Source: Taudactylus pleione (Eukaryota; Chordata; Amphibia; Anura; Myobatrachidae). From it: a DNA stretch of 64,000 bases. Where the stretch lies: positions 4,488,001 through 4,552,000 of the forward strand of contig JAUIMM010000126.1 in NCBI GenBank assembly GCA_031769625.1, written 5' to 3'. Both the position numbers and the translations under genes were made by a program. Below, piece by piece: positions 44,257-54,866 of this stretch. The notes beneath the pieces were generated by a model, which was given only the letters and a program-made list of their open reading frames with translations, ran no database searches and was not told the DNA's origin. Each line of letters opens with the position of its first letter. Within the stretch, counting starts at the first letter, position 1.

Positions 44257-47200
44257 AATCCTTTAACAGACAGACGCACGCTTGTCGCTGCTGCTTTGAG
44301 GATGCAAGTGCGGCTACAGCCCACACAATTCACAAAGACAGAAAAAAAAAGAAGAATATTTTTATTGTTTGTGGAGCGCACTTTGAGGGTTACACCACCC
44401 TTTAACAGACAGACGCACGCTTGTCGCTGCTGCTTTGAGGATGCAAGTGCGGCTACAGCCCACACAATTCACAAAGACAGAAAAAAAAAGAACAATATTT
44501 TTATTGTTTGTGTAGCACACTTTGAGGGTGTCACCACCCTTTAACAGACAGACGCACGCTTGTCGCTGCTGCTTTAAGGATGCAGGTGCGTCTACAGCCC
44601 ACACATTTCACAAAGACAGAAAAAAAAAGAAGAATATTTTTATTGTTTGTGGAGCTCACTTTGAGGGTTACACCACCCTTTAACAGACAGACGCATGCTT
44701 GTCGCTGCTGCTTTAAGGATGCAGGTGCGGCTACAGCCCACACATTTCACAAAGACAGAAAAAAAAAGAAGAATATTTTTATTGCTTGTGCAGCACACTT
44801 TGAGGGTGTCACCACCCTTTAACAGACAGACGCACGCTTGTCGCTGCTGCTTTGAGGATGCAAGTGCGGCTACAGCCCACACAATTCACAAAGACACAAA
44901 AAAGAAGAAGAATATATTTATTGTTTGTGTAGCACACTTTGAGGGTGTCACCACCCTTTAACAGACAGACGCACGCTTGTCGCTGCTGCTTTAAGGATGC
45001 AGGTGCGGCTACAGCCCACACATTTCACAAAGACAGAAAAAAAAAGAACAATATTTTTATTGTTTGTGTAGCACACTTTGAGGGTGTCACCACCCTTTAA
45101 CCGACAGACGCACGCTTGTCGCTGCTGCTTTAAGGATTCAGGTGCGGCTACAGCCCACACATTTCACAAAGACAGAAAAAAAAATAACAATATATTTATT
45201 GTTTGTGTAGCACACTTTGAGGGTGTCACCACCCTTTAACAGACAGACGCACGCTTGTCGCTGCTGCTTTGAGGACAGTATCGTATGCAGTGACAGTAGA
45301 CTTGTCAGAAATTGTTGGCACGTCCTTCAGTCCGGACTAGATGTCCAAACCAGCCCTTGACTTATGACACAGGCGCATGCTTGGCGCTGCTACTATGTTG
45401 ATGCACGTACGGCTACATCGCACACAAGTCACAAACACATTTAAAAAATAGTATTTTATTTTTTGGAGCTCTTTGAGAGTTACACCACCCTTTAACAGAC
45501 AGACGCACGCTTGTCGCTGCTGCATAAAGGAAGCAGGTGCGGCTACAGCCCACACATTTCACAAAGACAGAAAAAAAAAGAACAATATTTTTATTGCTTG
45601 TGTAGCACACTTTGAGGGTGTCACCACCCTTTAACCGACAGACGCACGCTTGTCGCTGCTGCTTTAAGGATTCAGGTGCGGCTACAGCCCACACATTTCA
45701 CAAAGACAGAAAAAAAAATAACAATATATTTATTGTTTGTGTAGCACACTTTGAGGGTGTCACCACCCTTTAACAGACAGACGCACGCTTGTCGCTGCTG
45801 CTTTGAGGACAGTATCATATGCAGTGACAGTAGACTTGTCAGAAATTGTTGGCACGTCCTTCAGTCCGGACCAGATGTCCAAACCAGCCCTTGACTTATG
45901 ACACAGGCGCACGCTTGGCGCTGCTACTATGTTGATGCACGTGCGGCTACATCACACACAAGTCACAAACACATTTAAAAAATAGTTTTTTATTTTTTGG
46001 AGCACTTTGAGAGTTACACCACCCTTTAACAGACAGATGCACGCTTGTCGCTGCTGCTTTGAGGATGCAAGTGCGGCAACAGCCCACACAATTCACAAAG
46101 ACAGAAAAAAAAAGAAGAATATTTTTATTGCTTGTGTAGCACACTTTGAGGGTGTCACCAACCTTTAACAGACAGACTCACGCTTGTCGCTGCTGCTTTA
46201 AGGATGCAGGTGCGGCTACAGCCCACACATTTCACAAAGACAGAAAAAAAAAGAAGAATATTTTTATTGCTTGTGTAGCACACTTTGAGGGTGTCACCAC
46301 CCTTTAACAGACAGACGCACGCTTGTTGCTGCTGCTTTGAGGATGCAAGTGCGGCTACAGCCCACACAATTCACAAAGACACAAAAAAGATGAAGAATAT
46401 ATTTATTGTTTGTGTAGCACACTTTGAGGGTGTCACCACCCTTTAACAGACAGACGCACGCTTGTCGCTGCTGCTTTAAGGATGCAGGTGCGGCTACAGC
46501 CCACACATTTCACAAAGACAGAAAAAAAAAGATCAATATTTTTATTGTTTGTGTAGCACACTTTGAGGGTGTCACCACCCTTTAACCGACCGACGCACGC
46601 TTGTCGCTGCTGCTTTAAGGATTCAGGTGCGGCTACAGCCCACACATTTCACAAAGACAGAAAAAAAAATAACAATACATTTATTGTTTGTGTAGCACAC
46701 TTTGAGGGTGTCACCACCCTTTAACAGACAGACGCACGCTTGTCGCTGCTGCTTTGAGGACAGTATCATATGCAGTGACAGTAGACTTGTCAGAAATTGT
46801 TGGCACGTCCTTCAGTCCGGACCAGATGTCCAAACCAGCCCTTGACTTATGACACATGCGCACGCTTGGTGCTGCTACTATGTTGATGCACGTGCGGCTA
46901 CATCACACACAAGTCACAAACACATTTAAAAAATAGTTTTTTATTTTTTGGAGCACTTTGAGAGTTACACCACCCTTTAACAGACAGACGCACGCTTGTC
47001 GCTGCTGCTTTGAGGATGCAAGTGCGGCTACAGCCCACACAATTCACAAAGACAGAAAAAAAAAGAATATTTTTATTGCTTGTGTAGCACACTTTGAGGG
47101 TGTCACCACCCTTTAACAGACAGACTCACGCTTGTCGCTGCTGCTTTAAGGATGCAGGTGCAGCTACAGCCCACACATTTCACAAAGACAGAAAAAAAAA

Positions 47201-48110
47201 GAAGAATATTTTTATTGCTTGTGTAGCACACTTTGAGGGTGTCACCACCCTTTAACAGACAGACGCACGCTTGTCGCTGCTGCTTTGAGGATTCAAGTGC
47301 GGCTACAGCCCACACATTTCACAAAGACAGAAAAAAAATAACAATATTTTTATTGTTTGTGTAGCACACTTTGAGGGTGTCACCACCCTTTAACCGACCG
47401 ACGCACGCTTGTCGCTGCTGCTTTAAGGATTCAGGTGCGGCTACAGCCCACACATTTCACAAAGACAGAAAAAAAAATAACAATATATTTATTGTTTGTG
47501 TAGCACACTTTGAGGGTGTCACCACCCTTTAACAGACAGACGCACGCTTGTCGCTGCTGCTTTGAGGACAGTATCATATGCAGTGACAGTAGACTTGTCA
47601 GAAATTGTTGGCACGTCCTTCAGTCCGGACCAGATGTACAATCCAGCCCTTGACTTATGACACAGGTGCACGCTTGGCGCTGCTACTATGTTGATGCACG
47701 TGCGGCTACATCGCACACAAGTCACAAACACATTTAAAAAATAGTTTTTTATTTTTTGGAGCACTTTGAGAGTTACACCACCCTTTAACAGACAGATGCA
47801 CGCTTGTCGCTGCTGCTTTGAGGATGCAAGTGCGGCAACAGCCCACACAATTCACAAAGACAGAAAAAAAAAGAACAATATTTTTATTGTTTGTGTAGCA
47901 CACTTTGAGGGTGTCACCACCCTTTAACAGACAGACGCACGCTTGTCGCTGCTGATTTAAGGATGCAGGTGCGGCTACAGCCCACACATTTCACAAAGAC
48001 AGAAAAAAAAAGAAGAATATTTTTATTGTTTGTGGAGCGCACTTTGAGGGTTACACCATCCTTTAACAGACAGACGCACGCTTGTCGCTGCTGCTTTGAG
48101 GATGCAGGTG
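44257..48110. repeat. 139-bp satellite array inside hAT copy 2
   Basis: About 25 monomers, recognisable by gcttgtcgctgctg, start near 44282, 44422, 44561, 44700, 44839, 44978, 45117 and onward, at 139-140 bp spacing. Each contains ccctttaacagacagacgca, gtgcggctacagcccacaca and a tttttattgtttgtg section. At 45271, 45805, 46756 and 47563 a monomer is cut after tttgagga. It is followed by about 75 bp encoding (minus strand) DIWSGLKDVPTISDKSTVTA then YDTVL, a piece of the transposase. A second monomer type, with ccttgacttatgacacaggc, then follows. This gives variable higher-order units. Confidence 0.95.
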
Positions 48111-48330
48111 GAATCTAGATGGGATTTGGAACCGGGGACACACTACCTCCATCAATTGTCTAAATCCCACTGCACTAATGGCGGATACCGGACCCACGTC
48201 TAACACCAACATAGCAGTCAAGGCCTCAGTTATACGTTTTGCTTCAGGATGACTGCTGTCGTACTTCATCCTCATCGCTAGGGACTGTTGAGGGTCAATT
48301 GTTTAGTAAAAGTAGTGATGTTCCTACTTC
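48111..48330 (-). pseudogene. hAT copy 2 transposase N-side core fragment
   Basis: Minus strand: MRMKYDSSHPEAKRITEALT, AMLVLD, VGFRQLMEVVCPRFQIPSRF. It is collinear with copy 1 at 35305-35440. It stops at 48110 where the array begins, so residues equivalent to the three catalytic acidic positions are missing. Upstream (48330-48420) only TFTKQLTLN-like sequence remains, and no BED finger is found before the 5' repeats. Confidence 0.85.
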
Positions 48331-48429
48331 CTCTCTGGGATGATGAACAACTCCCAGCAGCAGCAACAGCACTAGGAGGAAGTGGTTCTTGATCTTTCCC
48401 TATTTTATTTTTATCGGAGAAAGTTTGGT

Positions 48430-49625
48430 CCTCCATTTATGTTATATTGATATATACGTGCGGCTAAAGCACACACAAACACAGAAAATATTTTTTTATA
48501 TTTGCTGGAGAGTAGTGCACTTTGTGGGTTACACCACCCTTTAAGAAATAAGCCAGCCGGCTCTTTACTTATGGGACACAGGTGCACGCTTGGCGCTGCT
48601 CTTTTGTTGATGCACGTGCAGCCACAGTGCACACAAGTCACAAATACAGAAAATATAATTTTTTTTGGTTTGGACTGGAGTGTACTTTGGGGGTTACAGC
48701 ACCCTTTAATGGTCAAGCCAGCCGGCCCTTTACTTATGACACAGGCGCATGCTTGTCACTACTTTGTTGATGCACGTGCGGCTACTGCGCACACAATTCA
48801 CAAACACAGAAAATAATTTTTTTTTGGTTTGGATTGGAGTGTACTTTCGGGGGTTACAGCACCCTTTAACAGTCAAGCCAGCCGGCCCTTTACTTATGAC
48901 ACAGGCGCACGCTTGGCACTACTTTGTTGATGCACGTGCGGCTACTGCGCACACAATTCACAAACACAGAAAATAATTTTTTTTTGGTTTGGACTGGAGT
49001 GTACTTTCGGGGGTTACAGCACCCTTTAACGGTCAAGCCAGCCGGCCCTTTACTTATGACACAGGCGCACGCTTGGACTACTTTGTTGATGCACGTGCGG
49101 CTACTGCGCACACAATTCACAAACACAGAAAATAATTTTTTTTTGGTTTGGACTGGAGTGTACTTTCGGGGGTTACAGCACCCTTTAACGGTCAAGCCAG
49201 CCGGCCCTTTACTTATGACACAGGCGCACGCTTGGCACTACTTTGTTGATGCACGTGCGGCTACTGCGCACACAATTCACAAACACAGAAAATAATTTTT
49301 TTTTTGGTTTGGACTGGAGTGTACTTTCGGGGGTTACAGCACTCTTAACGGTCAAGCCAGCCGGCCCTTTACTTATGACACAGGCGCACGCTTGGCACTA
49401 CTTTGTTGATGCACGTGCGGCTACTGCGCACACAATTCACAAACACAGAAAATAATTTTTTTTTTGGTTTGGACTGGTGTGTACTTTCGGGGGTTACAGC
49501 GCCCTTTAACGGTCAAGCCAGCCGGCCCTTTACTTATGACACAGGCGCACGCTTGGCACTACTTTGTTGATGCATGTGCGGCTACTGCGCACACAATTCA
49601 CAAACACAGAAAATATATTATTTTT
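48430..49625. repeat. 160-bp tandem array in the 5' region of hAT copy 2
   Basis: Units with caagccagccggccctttac, ttatgacacaggcgcacgct and gatgcacgtgcggctactgc recur at about 48588, 48750, 48910, 49070, 49228, 49389 and 49549, spacing 159-161 bp. Each ends with aaacacagaaaataa and a T run. The monomer shares caccctttaa, gcacgctt, gtgcggcta and cacacaattcacaaa with the 139-bp satellite, so the two arrays have a common origin. Confidence 0.95.
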
Positions 49626-50130
49626 TTAGCACTTGGGGGGAGCACCCCTGATGGACAGAGCACCCCCTGGACAACATTACAGCACCCCTTTAGGACTGGG
49701 ACACTGCACTTGACTTTGGAGTGGACACAGCCCCTATGGAGAACTGACTGCACAACACAGTCCAGCCAGCCCCTATGGACTTTGAAGTAGTGGACACAGC
49801 CCCTATTAACAACAGCAGCACAGCACAACACAGCCAGCCCCTATGGACTTTGAAGTAGTGGACAACAGCAGCACTACACTACACTACACTACACAGCCCT
49901 AACTCCCACCCTCCCTCTTCACTGTCCACAGCCGAGTGAGAAAATGGCGCCGACGCGGGTACCTTATATAGGATCCAAAACCCGCGAGACTCGGAAGGCG
50001 GGATGATGACGTTTTGCCTCGATTTCAGATCCGAGTCAGGCGGGAAAAGTCGAGCCTGACTCGGATCGGACTCGGATCGGGGGGGCTCGGGGGGGTTCGG
50101 ATTTCAGAAATCCGAACCCGCTCACCCCTA
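49626..50130 (-). promoter_or_regulatory. hAT copy 2 promoter end and terminal region
   Basis: From the terminal repeat inward (minus sense): GC-rich gagtccgatccgagtcaggc-type repeats, ttttcccgcc, a TATA-like tatataag at about 49963, gccattttctcactcggctg, and then agcccc-rich short repeats (49640-49860, with catagggg / cccctatgg). Matches copy 1 at 33309-33470. Confidence 0.75.
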
Positions 50131-50141
50131 GTATATTTACC

Positions 50142-50879
50142 CCTTAGAGTGACAGAGCACACTAAGAGAGCTTCAGTTTGTTTACCAAGACTTGAGTTAT
50201 TTATACTGATTTATACCAAAATTTCGTGTCTGACCCGGAGGTTGGAACAGGGTTCCAATCCGGAGCAGACCCAGAATTTCCCCGGCGCTGACCCAGGATA
50301 TTCCTATATTGGAGCCGTTCACACCGGAGCCAAGTCTGCAGAGACCTGGCTTTTCTGGCGTTGAAGTGGATGCATGGAGGTGACGTCATCTCAAAGCATC
50401 ACTGAAGCCGGTCACTCGACCCGGCAATCCAACCCTTTCCCCTTTTACACCAAGGAGCTACCCAGGTTAACCCTGCAATAACCCAGGTTTTAGCTCTGGT
50501 GTAAAAGGGGTATCCGACAACAGTTGGTCAAGGCAATTACCTTTGCTAAAAATATAGCTGAAAACATTTTTTATTTTAATTATATTAACATATTGTTGTA
50601 GTCTGTTTATTTGACTTTGAATTGGCCAAATTGCAGCAGTTGAACATATGAATTCATTCCAAATCAATACACTGCCAAAATATAATTTAATGGTCTAATT
50701 TCAGTCAGGTGTTTGGCACGTTTATTTTACCAGTGTTGCTGTTTTCTAATGAAGAGCTGCACAGTAATCAGATTAGTGGTGTCATATTTATTGATACAAA
50801 ATTAAATTTCTATATATCTTCAGCTGTGTAGGATGGACAGTATTACAGTATAAATGTTTGCCTTTTTTCACAGAAGAAC
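50142..50879. other. Flank of foldback element; small inverted element
   Basis: After the foldback terminus comes sequence with an inverted pair, ccccttttacaccaaggagc / agctctggtgtaaaagggg (about 50440-50510), probably a short foldback element that begins somewhere after 50210. The rest is AT-rich. No genes. Confidence 0.5.
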
Positions 50880-50882
50880 AAA

Positions 50883-51432
50883 GGCCCTCATTCAGACCCA
50901 CTCGCGAGCGGCTGTCCGCTAGCAAGTGGGTCGATGGTCCGCACTGCGCATGCGCATGACGGAGGGAGCGCCGTCGTGCGCATGCGCGAGACCCGACGAG
51001 CGAAGGACTTTCCTTCGCTCGGAGTGTCTCATCAAAGTGGGCATGCTGTCGATGTTGACTGACAGCACGCCCCCTTTGGTGGGCGTGCCGGGGGCGTGTC
51101 TGCCAGACGGAGGCGTTCCCAAGGGAACGCCTACCGTCTGAAGCCGGCCCCACTGACATCACTAGTGATGTCAGTGGGAGTGATTTTGGCTCTGATAGAG
51201 CCAAAATCACTCCTGGCCTTGCGGTTGAAAAACTCAACCGCAGGCTTTTGCTCGCAGTTTCGATGGTCACGATGGTCAAGACCATCGCAACCATCATCCT
51301 GCACGCTCGTATATGCTGTGGGTGGTGACCCACAGCTATATGAGCGTCCAGGAGGACGCTCCATATTAATGGAGGTGGGCCCTGATTCAGAGCGAGCGCT
51401 CTGGTCAGAGCGTCCGGCTCTGAATCAGGGCC
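50883..51432 (+). mobile_element. Hairpin-chain element copy 4
   Basis: A 550-bp forward copy starting ggccctcattcagaccc and ending ctctgaatcagggcc, flanked by aaa on each side (50880-50882, 51433-51435). The same order of hairpins as at 17902: gacccactcgc/gcaagtgggtc, tgcgcatgcgc, the gacagcacgcccc block with its left partner altered, gacggaggcgttccc/gggaacgcctaccgtc, cactgacatcactagtgatg, and gtgattttggctct with its partner. Arm differences between copies are often compensated, as noted in the findings. Confidence 0.85.
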
Positions 51433-51792
51433 AAAATTACATTAAACTAGGAAAGATTTGTAGCTTACTTGGAAGTTATTTATAGTCACAGGACCTGTGT
51501 GCTTTAGGTAACTATACTAGAACAGATCTTAACCTGTAATGGTTAAATATGTTTTAATAATTAGTGAATATTATATGGAAACTTTAACTACAGTAGGACT
51601 TACTTTAGACTCCAAATATTTGCAAAGATATGGTCAAAATGTATAATAATTTGAGATTTTTTACAGTTTAAAGTGCAAAAAGTATCTTAGTCATAAAAAA
51701 ATATAAATTCAGCACATAAATAAGTATATACCTACCAAGCAATCCCATTTTATTTGTGAAGTGGCGTATGAGACCTATAAACTAGAAAACTA

Positions 51793-52265
51793 GGGGGCTA
51801 ATTCAGCAGTGCACGCAAGTGCTCTGCTAACGGAGATTCACGATTATTGGGAATAAGCGCATGAGCAGGACCCATTCTGCGAGTGTGCAAAATGGGTCCT
51901 GCTAACATACACGCTAGCCCTTGAATGTCTCTGCCTGATTGACGGGGTCACCCTGGGTCGGCCAACGTTCCCGGAAACAGGGTGTGTCCGCAGCGTTTTC
52001 CAGGAGTGGCCACCTCAGAGACTGCGTGGACGTATGCAGTATGCTGGGCTTGCAAGTTGGCCAGCCAGAGTAAGCTGAGGCTTAGTCAGCTGGTCTGTTG
52101 CCGGGTGCCATCCACCATCGCGACCATCGACGGTCACAATGGTCGCAATGGTGATCCCATCACTGCGAAACCTCCGTCGCTGTGCTGGGATTGCAAATGC
52201 AGCAGGGGGTGTCATAAAGCTGCCTGTGTGCATCTTTGCAATTGCGATTCTTGCTGAATCAAGCC
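51793..52265. mobile_element. Short foldback element related to 28443
   Basis: Starts gggggctaattcagcagtgc and ends ttgctgaatcaagcc, with cta on both sides (51790-51792 and 52266-52268) as a possible 3-bp duplication. Hairpins: cagcagtgcacgcaagtgct-type, aggacccattctgcg with cgcagaatgggtcct-like pairing (51878-51903), and gcgaccatcgacggtcac / ggtcgcaatggtga. Non-coding. Confidence 0.65.
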
Positions 52266-52336
52266 CTATGTTTTGATTATTTTAGAAATTTCATAGTGAG
52301 TCAGAAATTTTGGATATTTAAAAATAGTTATTATAA

Positions 52337-52577
52337 AGTCAAGTTTTGAGTTAAATGCTATCAGTGATTTGCAGAACCCAAAAAGTTTCAATTTCAGCAG
52401 ACAGATGCAGAAAACAAATATTACAGTACTTCAGTAACTCATCTTTCCTTAGTTTCCATAATATATCTGTGTAAGTTGTGCAAGTGAAAGAAAAACATTT
52501 TGATACATGAAGCAACACTGCTTGATGTAATAAAGCAACAATCAGGCACTAGGCGGTCTATAGGCCCAGGAGAGTAT
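52337..52577. repeat. Direct repeat of 39918-40162
   Basis: Second copy of the 240-bp repeat, same orientation. After ggcccaggagagtata it runs into short ggcagtagg / ggcaataggcc words up to about 52820 that are not present at the first copy. Confidence 0.85.
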
Positions 52578-52984
52578 AAGGGGGCAGTAGGTGCATTATG
52601 TTTATTAAAAGCCCTTGTTAGGTGGGCAGTAATTCATAGAGGGAATTGGGCCTTATAGAAAACTTATTTGGATTGTAGATAGGTGGGCAATAGGCCAGAG
52701 GCCTCAAAAAGTACACTAGACCCTCTGGTTTGTTTATATGTTTAGTGGCAGTAGGCCCTGTATGGTTACTGCTATTGACTCCACAAATTAAGCAGGCACT
52801 AGGCCTGAGTTGCTGTGAGCATTAGGCCATAGATTAGCTTTGTAGAAGGCTCCTTGATAGGAAAGTGTTGTATGTGTGGCTTATGGTCACTGCTTAATGG
52901 GATAACTGTACTATTGCATTGTTGGTATTACTGCATTTTTGAGACTGTTGCATGTATTAATTTTGCCTTGTTGTGTGAATGCAT

Positions 52985-53908
52985 TGTCGGGGAGTATGGG
53001 AGCATCATGATAGAGTGAGTACACTACACTTAGCCTGACTCTGAGCTCTCCCATGTGCTTCCAATCCCGCTGCGGCCTCTGCTCTGTCTTCCTGCAGCAG
53101 TCTCCATGTTTATGGTGTTCACATGCTATGATTCCTGCTGGCCTATGGGTGCCACCATGACAGCACGTGTCAGGTGACATTCTCATCACCAATAGGAGGC
53201 CAATATTCCACCACCTGATGCCTGCAGCCAATCCCTGGAGGAACAGGAGTATAAAAGGACTTCCATTTGATATAGGACTGGCCAGTGCAATGTTGTTCAT
53301 AGTACTGTGTGACCTGCTTCCTTAGCACCTGCAGACAACTCTGTCTTTTTGCCTATAGACATCTATTACAGTTGTCTTCCTGCGGCATTGCCAGTTCCAG
53401 TCTGGTCCTCAAGTATTCTTATCCCATTTCGGTTATCAGCATTCCAGTCCCATTTTGGTTGTCCAGCATTCCAGTCCCATTCCGGTTCTCAAGCATTCCG
53501 GTTCCATTCCAGTTCTCAAGTATTCTGGTTCCATTCCAGTTCTTCAGGATTCCAGCTCCATCCCATTTCTCAAGTATCCTGGTCCAGTGTATTCTGGTCC
53601 CAGTCTGGTCCAGAGCTACTCTGGGAAACAAAGCTCTTCTTTATCTCTTCTACCTGCACCTGTGTGCATAAAGTATCTCTACTCTGGTTCCAACCAAGAC
53701 TCCGACTGTTCCACCAGTGCCTCCATTTGCCAGCAGCCAGATCTTGACTACCAATTACACACAGTGCACTTCCAATACATTCCACAATTCCTTTCTCTAG
53801 TCCATGAGCAGAAACTACATTAGGCTGACCATCTTTCAGCCACTCATACCAGATCCCACTCCAGCCAGAGACTCCAGTCCAGGTTCACAGACAAACACAA
53901 ATGTGACA
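52985..53908 (+). repeat. Gypsy A 5' LTR
   Basis: Proposed limits tgtcgggg (52985) to gaca (53908), 924 bp. A CCAAT (53228) and TATAAAA (53250-53256) lie 30 bp before ggccagtgcaa (53280-53290), the likely RNA start. U3 is then about 295 bp, the same as in LTR B. A 27-bp minisatellite follows. The right end is well supported because the primer-binding site starts at the next base. The left end is a length-based guess. The 3' LTR is beyond the window. Confidence 0.7.
53415..53590 (+). repeat. 27-bp minisatellite in LTR A
   Basis: Six or so units of 27 bp, such as attccagtcccattttggtt + gtccagc and attccggttccattccagtt + ctcaagt. It lies downstream of the RNA start within R/U5. Confidence 0.9.
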
Positions 53909-53921
53909 GTTTGCACTGGCC
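53909..53921 (+). promoter_or_regulatory. Gypsy A primer-binding site, self-priming type
   Basis: gtttgcactggcc follows the LTR end directly. Its last 11 bases, ttgcactggcc, are the exact reverse complement of ggccagtgcaa at 53280-53290. In Tf1 and sushi-type chromoviruses the RNA 5' end folds back to prime at such a site. No tRNA 3' end is suggested. Confidence 0.75.
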
Positions 53922-54862
53922 ACATGGATATGGCAGACAGTTCAGTGCTAGGAACACACTTCCTGCAGAAGATTGCAGGTCATATAGATGGTCTTGAGTC
54001 AACACAAATACAGCTGGCTTAGTGCCTACAAGACAAGAACTTTCTGTTCATCAGGATAATTTCCAGCATAATCTCTCAGGAGTCTGGGCTCCTTCCCTTC
54101 CTGAAAATTCTACTATCTGAACTATGTATTCTGCTCCTTCTATGCAGATTGCACGGCTTCATTATTTACCTACTCCTAGTAAATTTGATTGCAGTCCCAA
54201 GCTATGCTGTTGATTTTTAAATCAGTGCGATGTGCACTTCACCTCGCTGCCTGCCATATTGCCTATATATTGTAACTTCTGCGTCGATTGACATAATGCG
54301 GTTACGTCAAGGCAACAAGAATATAAGACAGTATGTAGCACAATTCCAAACCTTAGTGTCCAAACTACAGTGGAATGAGGAAGCATTAATGGTAGCAATC
54401 TGGAGCAGGCTTTCTAAAAAAAAGCACAAATTAGCTACTCAGGACCAGTCTAAAGTATTGAATGATTTGGTAACGCTTTGTAGTAAAGTGGATTTACAAT
54501 ACATCTCAGGGAATGATCTAAGGAAAACAATAAGAGTGAGCTGTTCAGATATTGTCCCTCGTGGTAATAATCTGTCAACCTCTGAGGAAGAACCTATGCA
54601 GGTCAATAGATTTCATCTTTCTCCTAAAGAGCATCTGAGACGTCATTAAGCCATTCTCTGCTTAAGCCATACATGTTCTTGATTATTGTTCCAAACAGTC
54701 TTAAAAAGAGAGACAAGATTAGGAGTACTTAGACACTCTTGAAGTAAACCTGACTCTATTATCAAGCTGACCCTAGTGCATTCCAATAAGTCTGATACTC
54801 TATAAGCACTCCTGGACTCCTGGGCAGCAGAGAACTTCATCATGTTTGAATATATTCTTAAG
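53922..54862 (+). pseudogene. Gypsy A gag and start of protease
   Basis: Frames shift, but the order is clear: VTVCTGHMDMADSS and HIDGLESTQIQLA (53890-54022), LPTPSKFDC near 54170, LRQGNKNIRQYVAQFQTLVS, KLQWNEEALMVAIW (54295-54400) and EEEPMQVNRFHLS (54590). Then ALLDSWAAENFI (54808) with the protease DSG changed to DSW. The zinc knuckle between 54650 and 54760 is not recognisable. A stop at 54647 and others. Homologous to gag of element B at 58370-59270. Confidence 0.8.
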
Positions 54863-54866
54863 CATC

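Larger units (their letters stand above)
43234..50130 (-). mobile_element. hAT transposon copy 2 with 8-bp target duplication
   Basis: Terminal repeats are taggggtgtgc at 43234 and gctcaccccta ending 50130. Direct 8-bp copies gtatattt flank it at 43226-43233 and 50131-50138, the hallmark of hAT insertion. The gene runs on the minus strand: promoter end near 50130 (TATA as cttatata at about 49963), 5' tandem repeats (48430-49625), transposase N-side core (48110-48330), an internal satellite array (44257-48110), transposase C-terminus (44037-44256) and 3' UTR to 43234. Most catalytic sequence is absent, so it is non-autonomous. Confidence 0.95.

Noticed and set aside
44257..48110. Repeated minus-strand frames of about 70 codons (MWAVAA...) in every satellite monomer
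   Set aside because: The monomer is 139 bp, not a multiple of three, so the frames overlap in different phases and simply recur because the DNA recurs. There is no start context or family similarity, and they are best treated as chance.
48430..49625. Plus-strand frames of 75-123 codons in the 160-bp array
   Set aside because: Same explanation: repetition of a chance open frame. The coding strand of the host hAT is the minus strand.
44257..49625. CRISPR-like array
   Set aside because: Monomers are 139-160 bp and repeat over their full length, without unique spacers, and the context is a eukaryotic transposon.
53349..53747. Proline- and serine-rich protein over the 27-bp repeats
   Set aside because: 27 is a multiple of three, so all frames stay open across the minisatellite. 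The position inside the LTR and the lack of homology argue against a gene.
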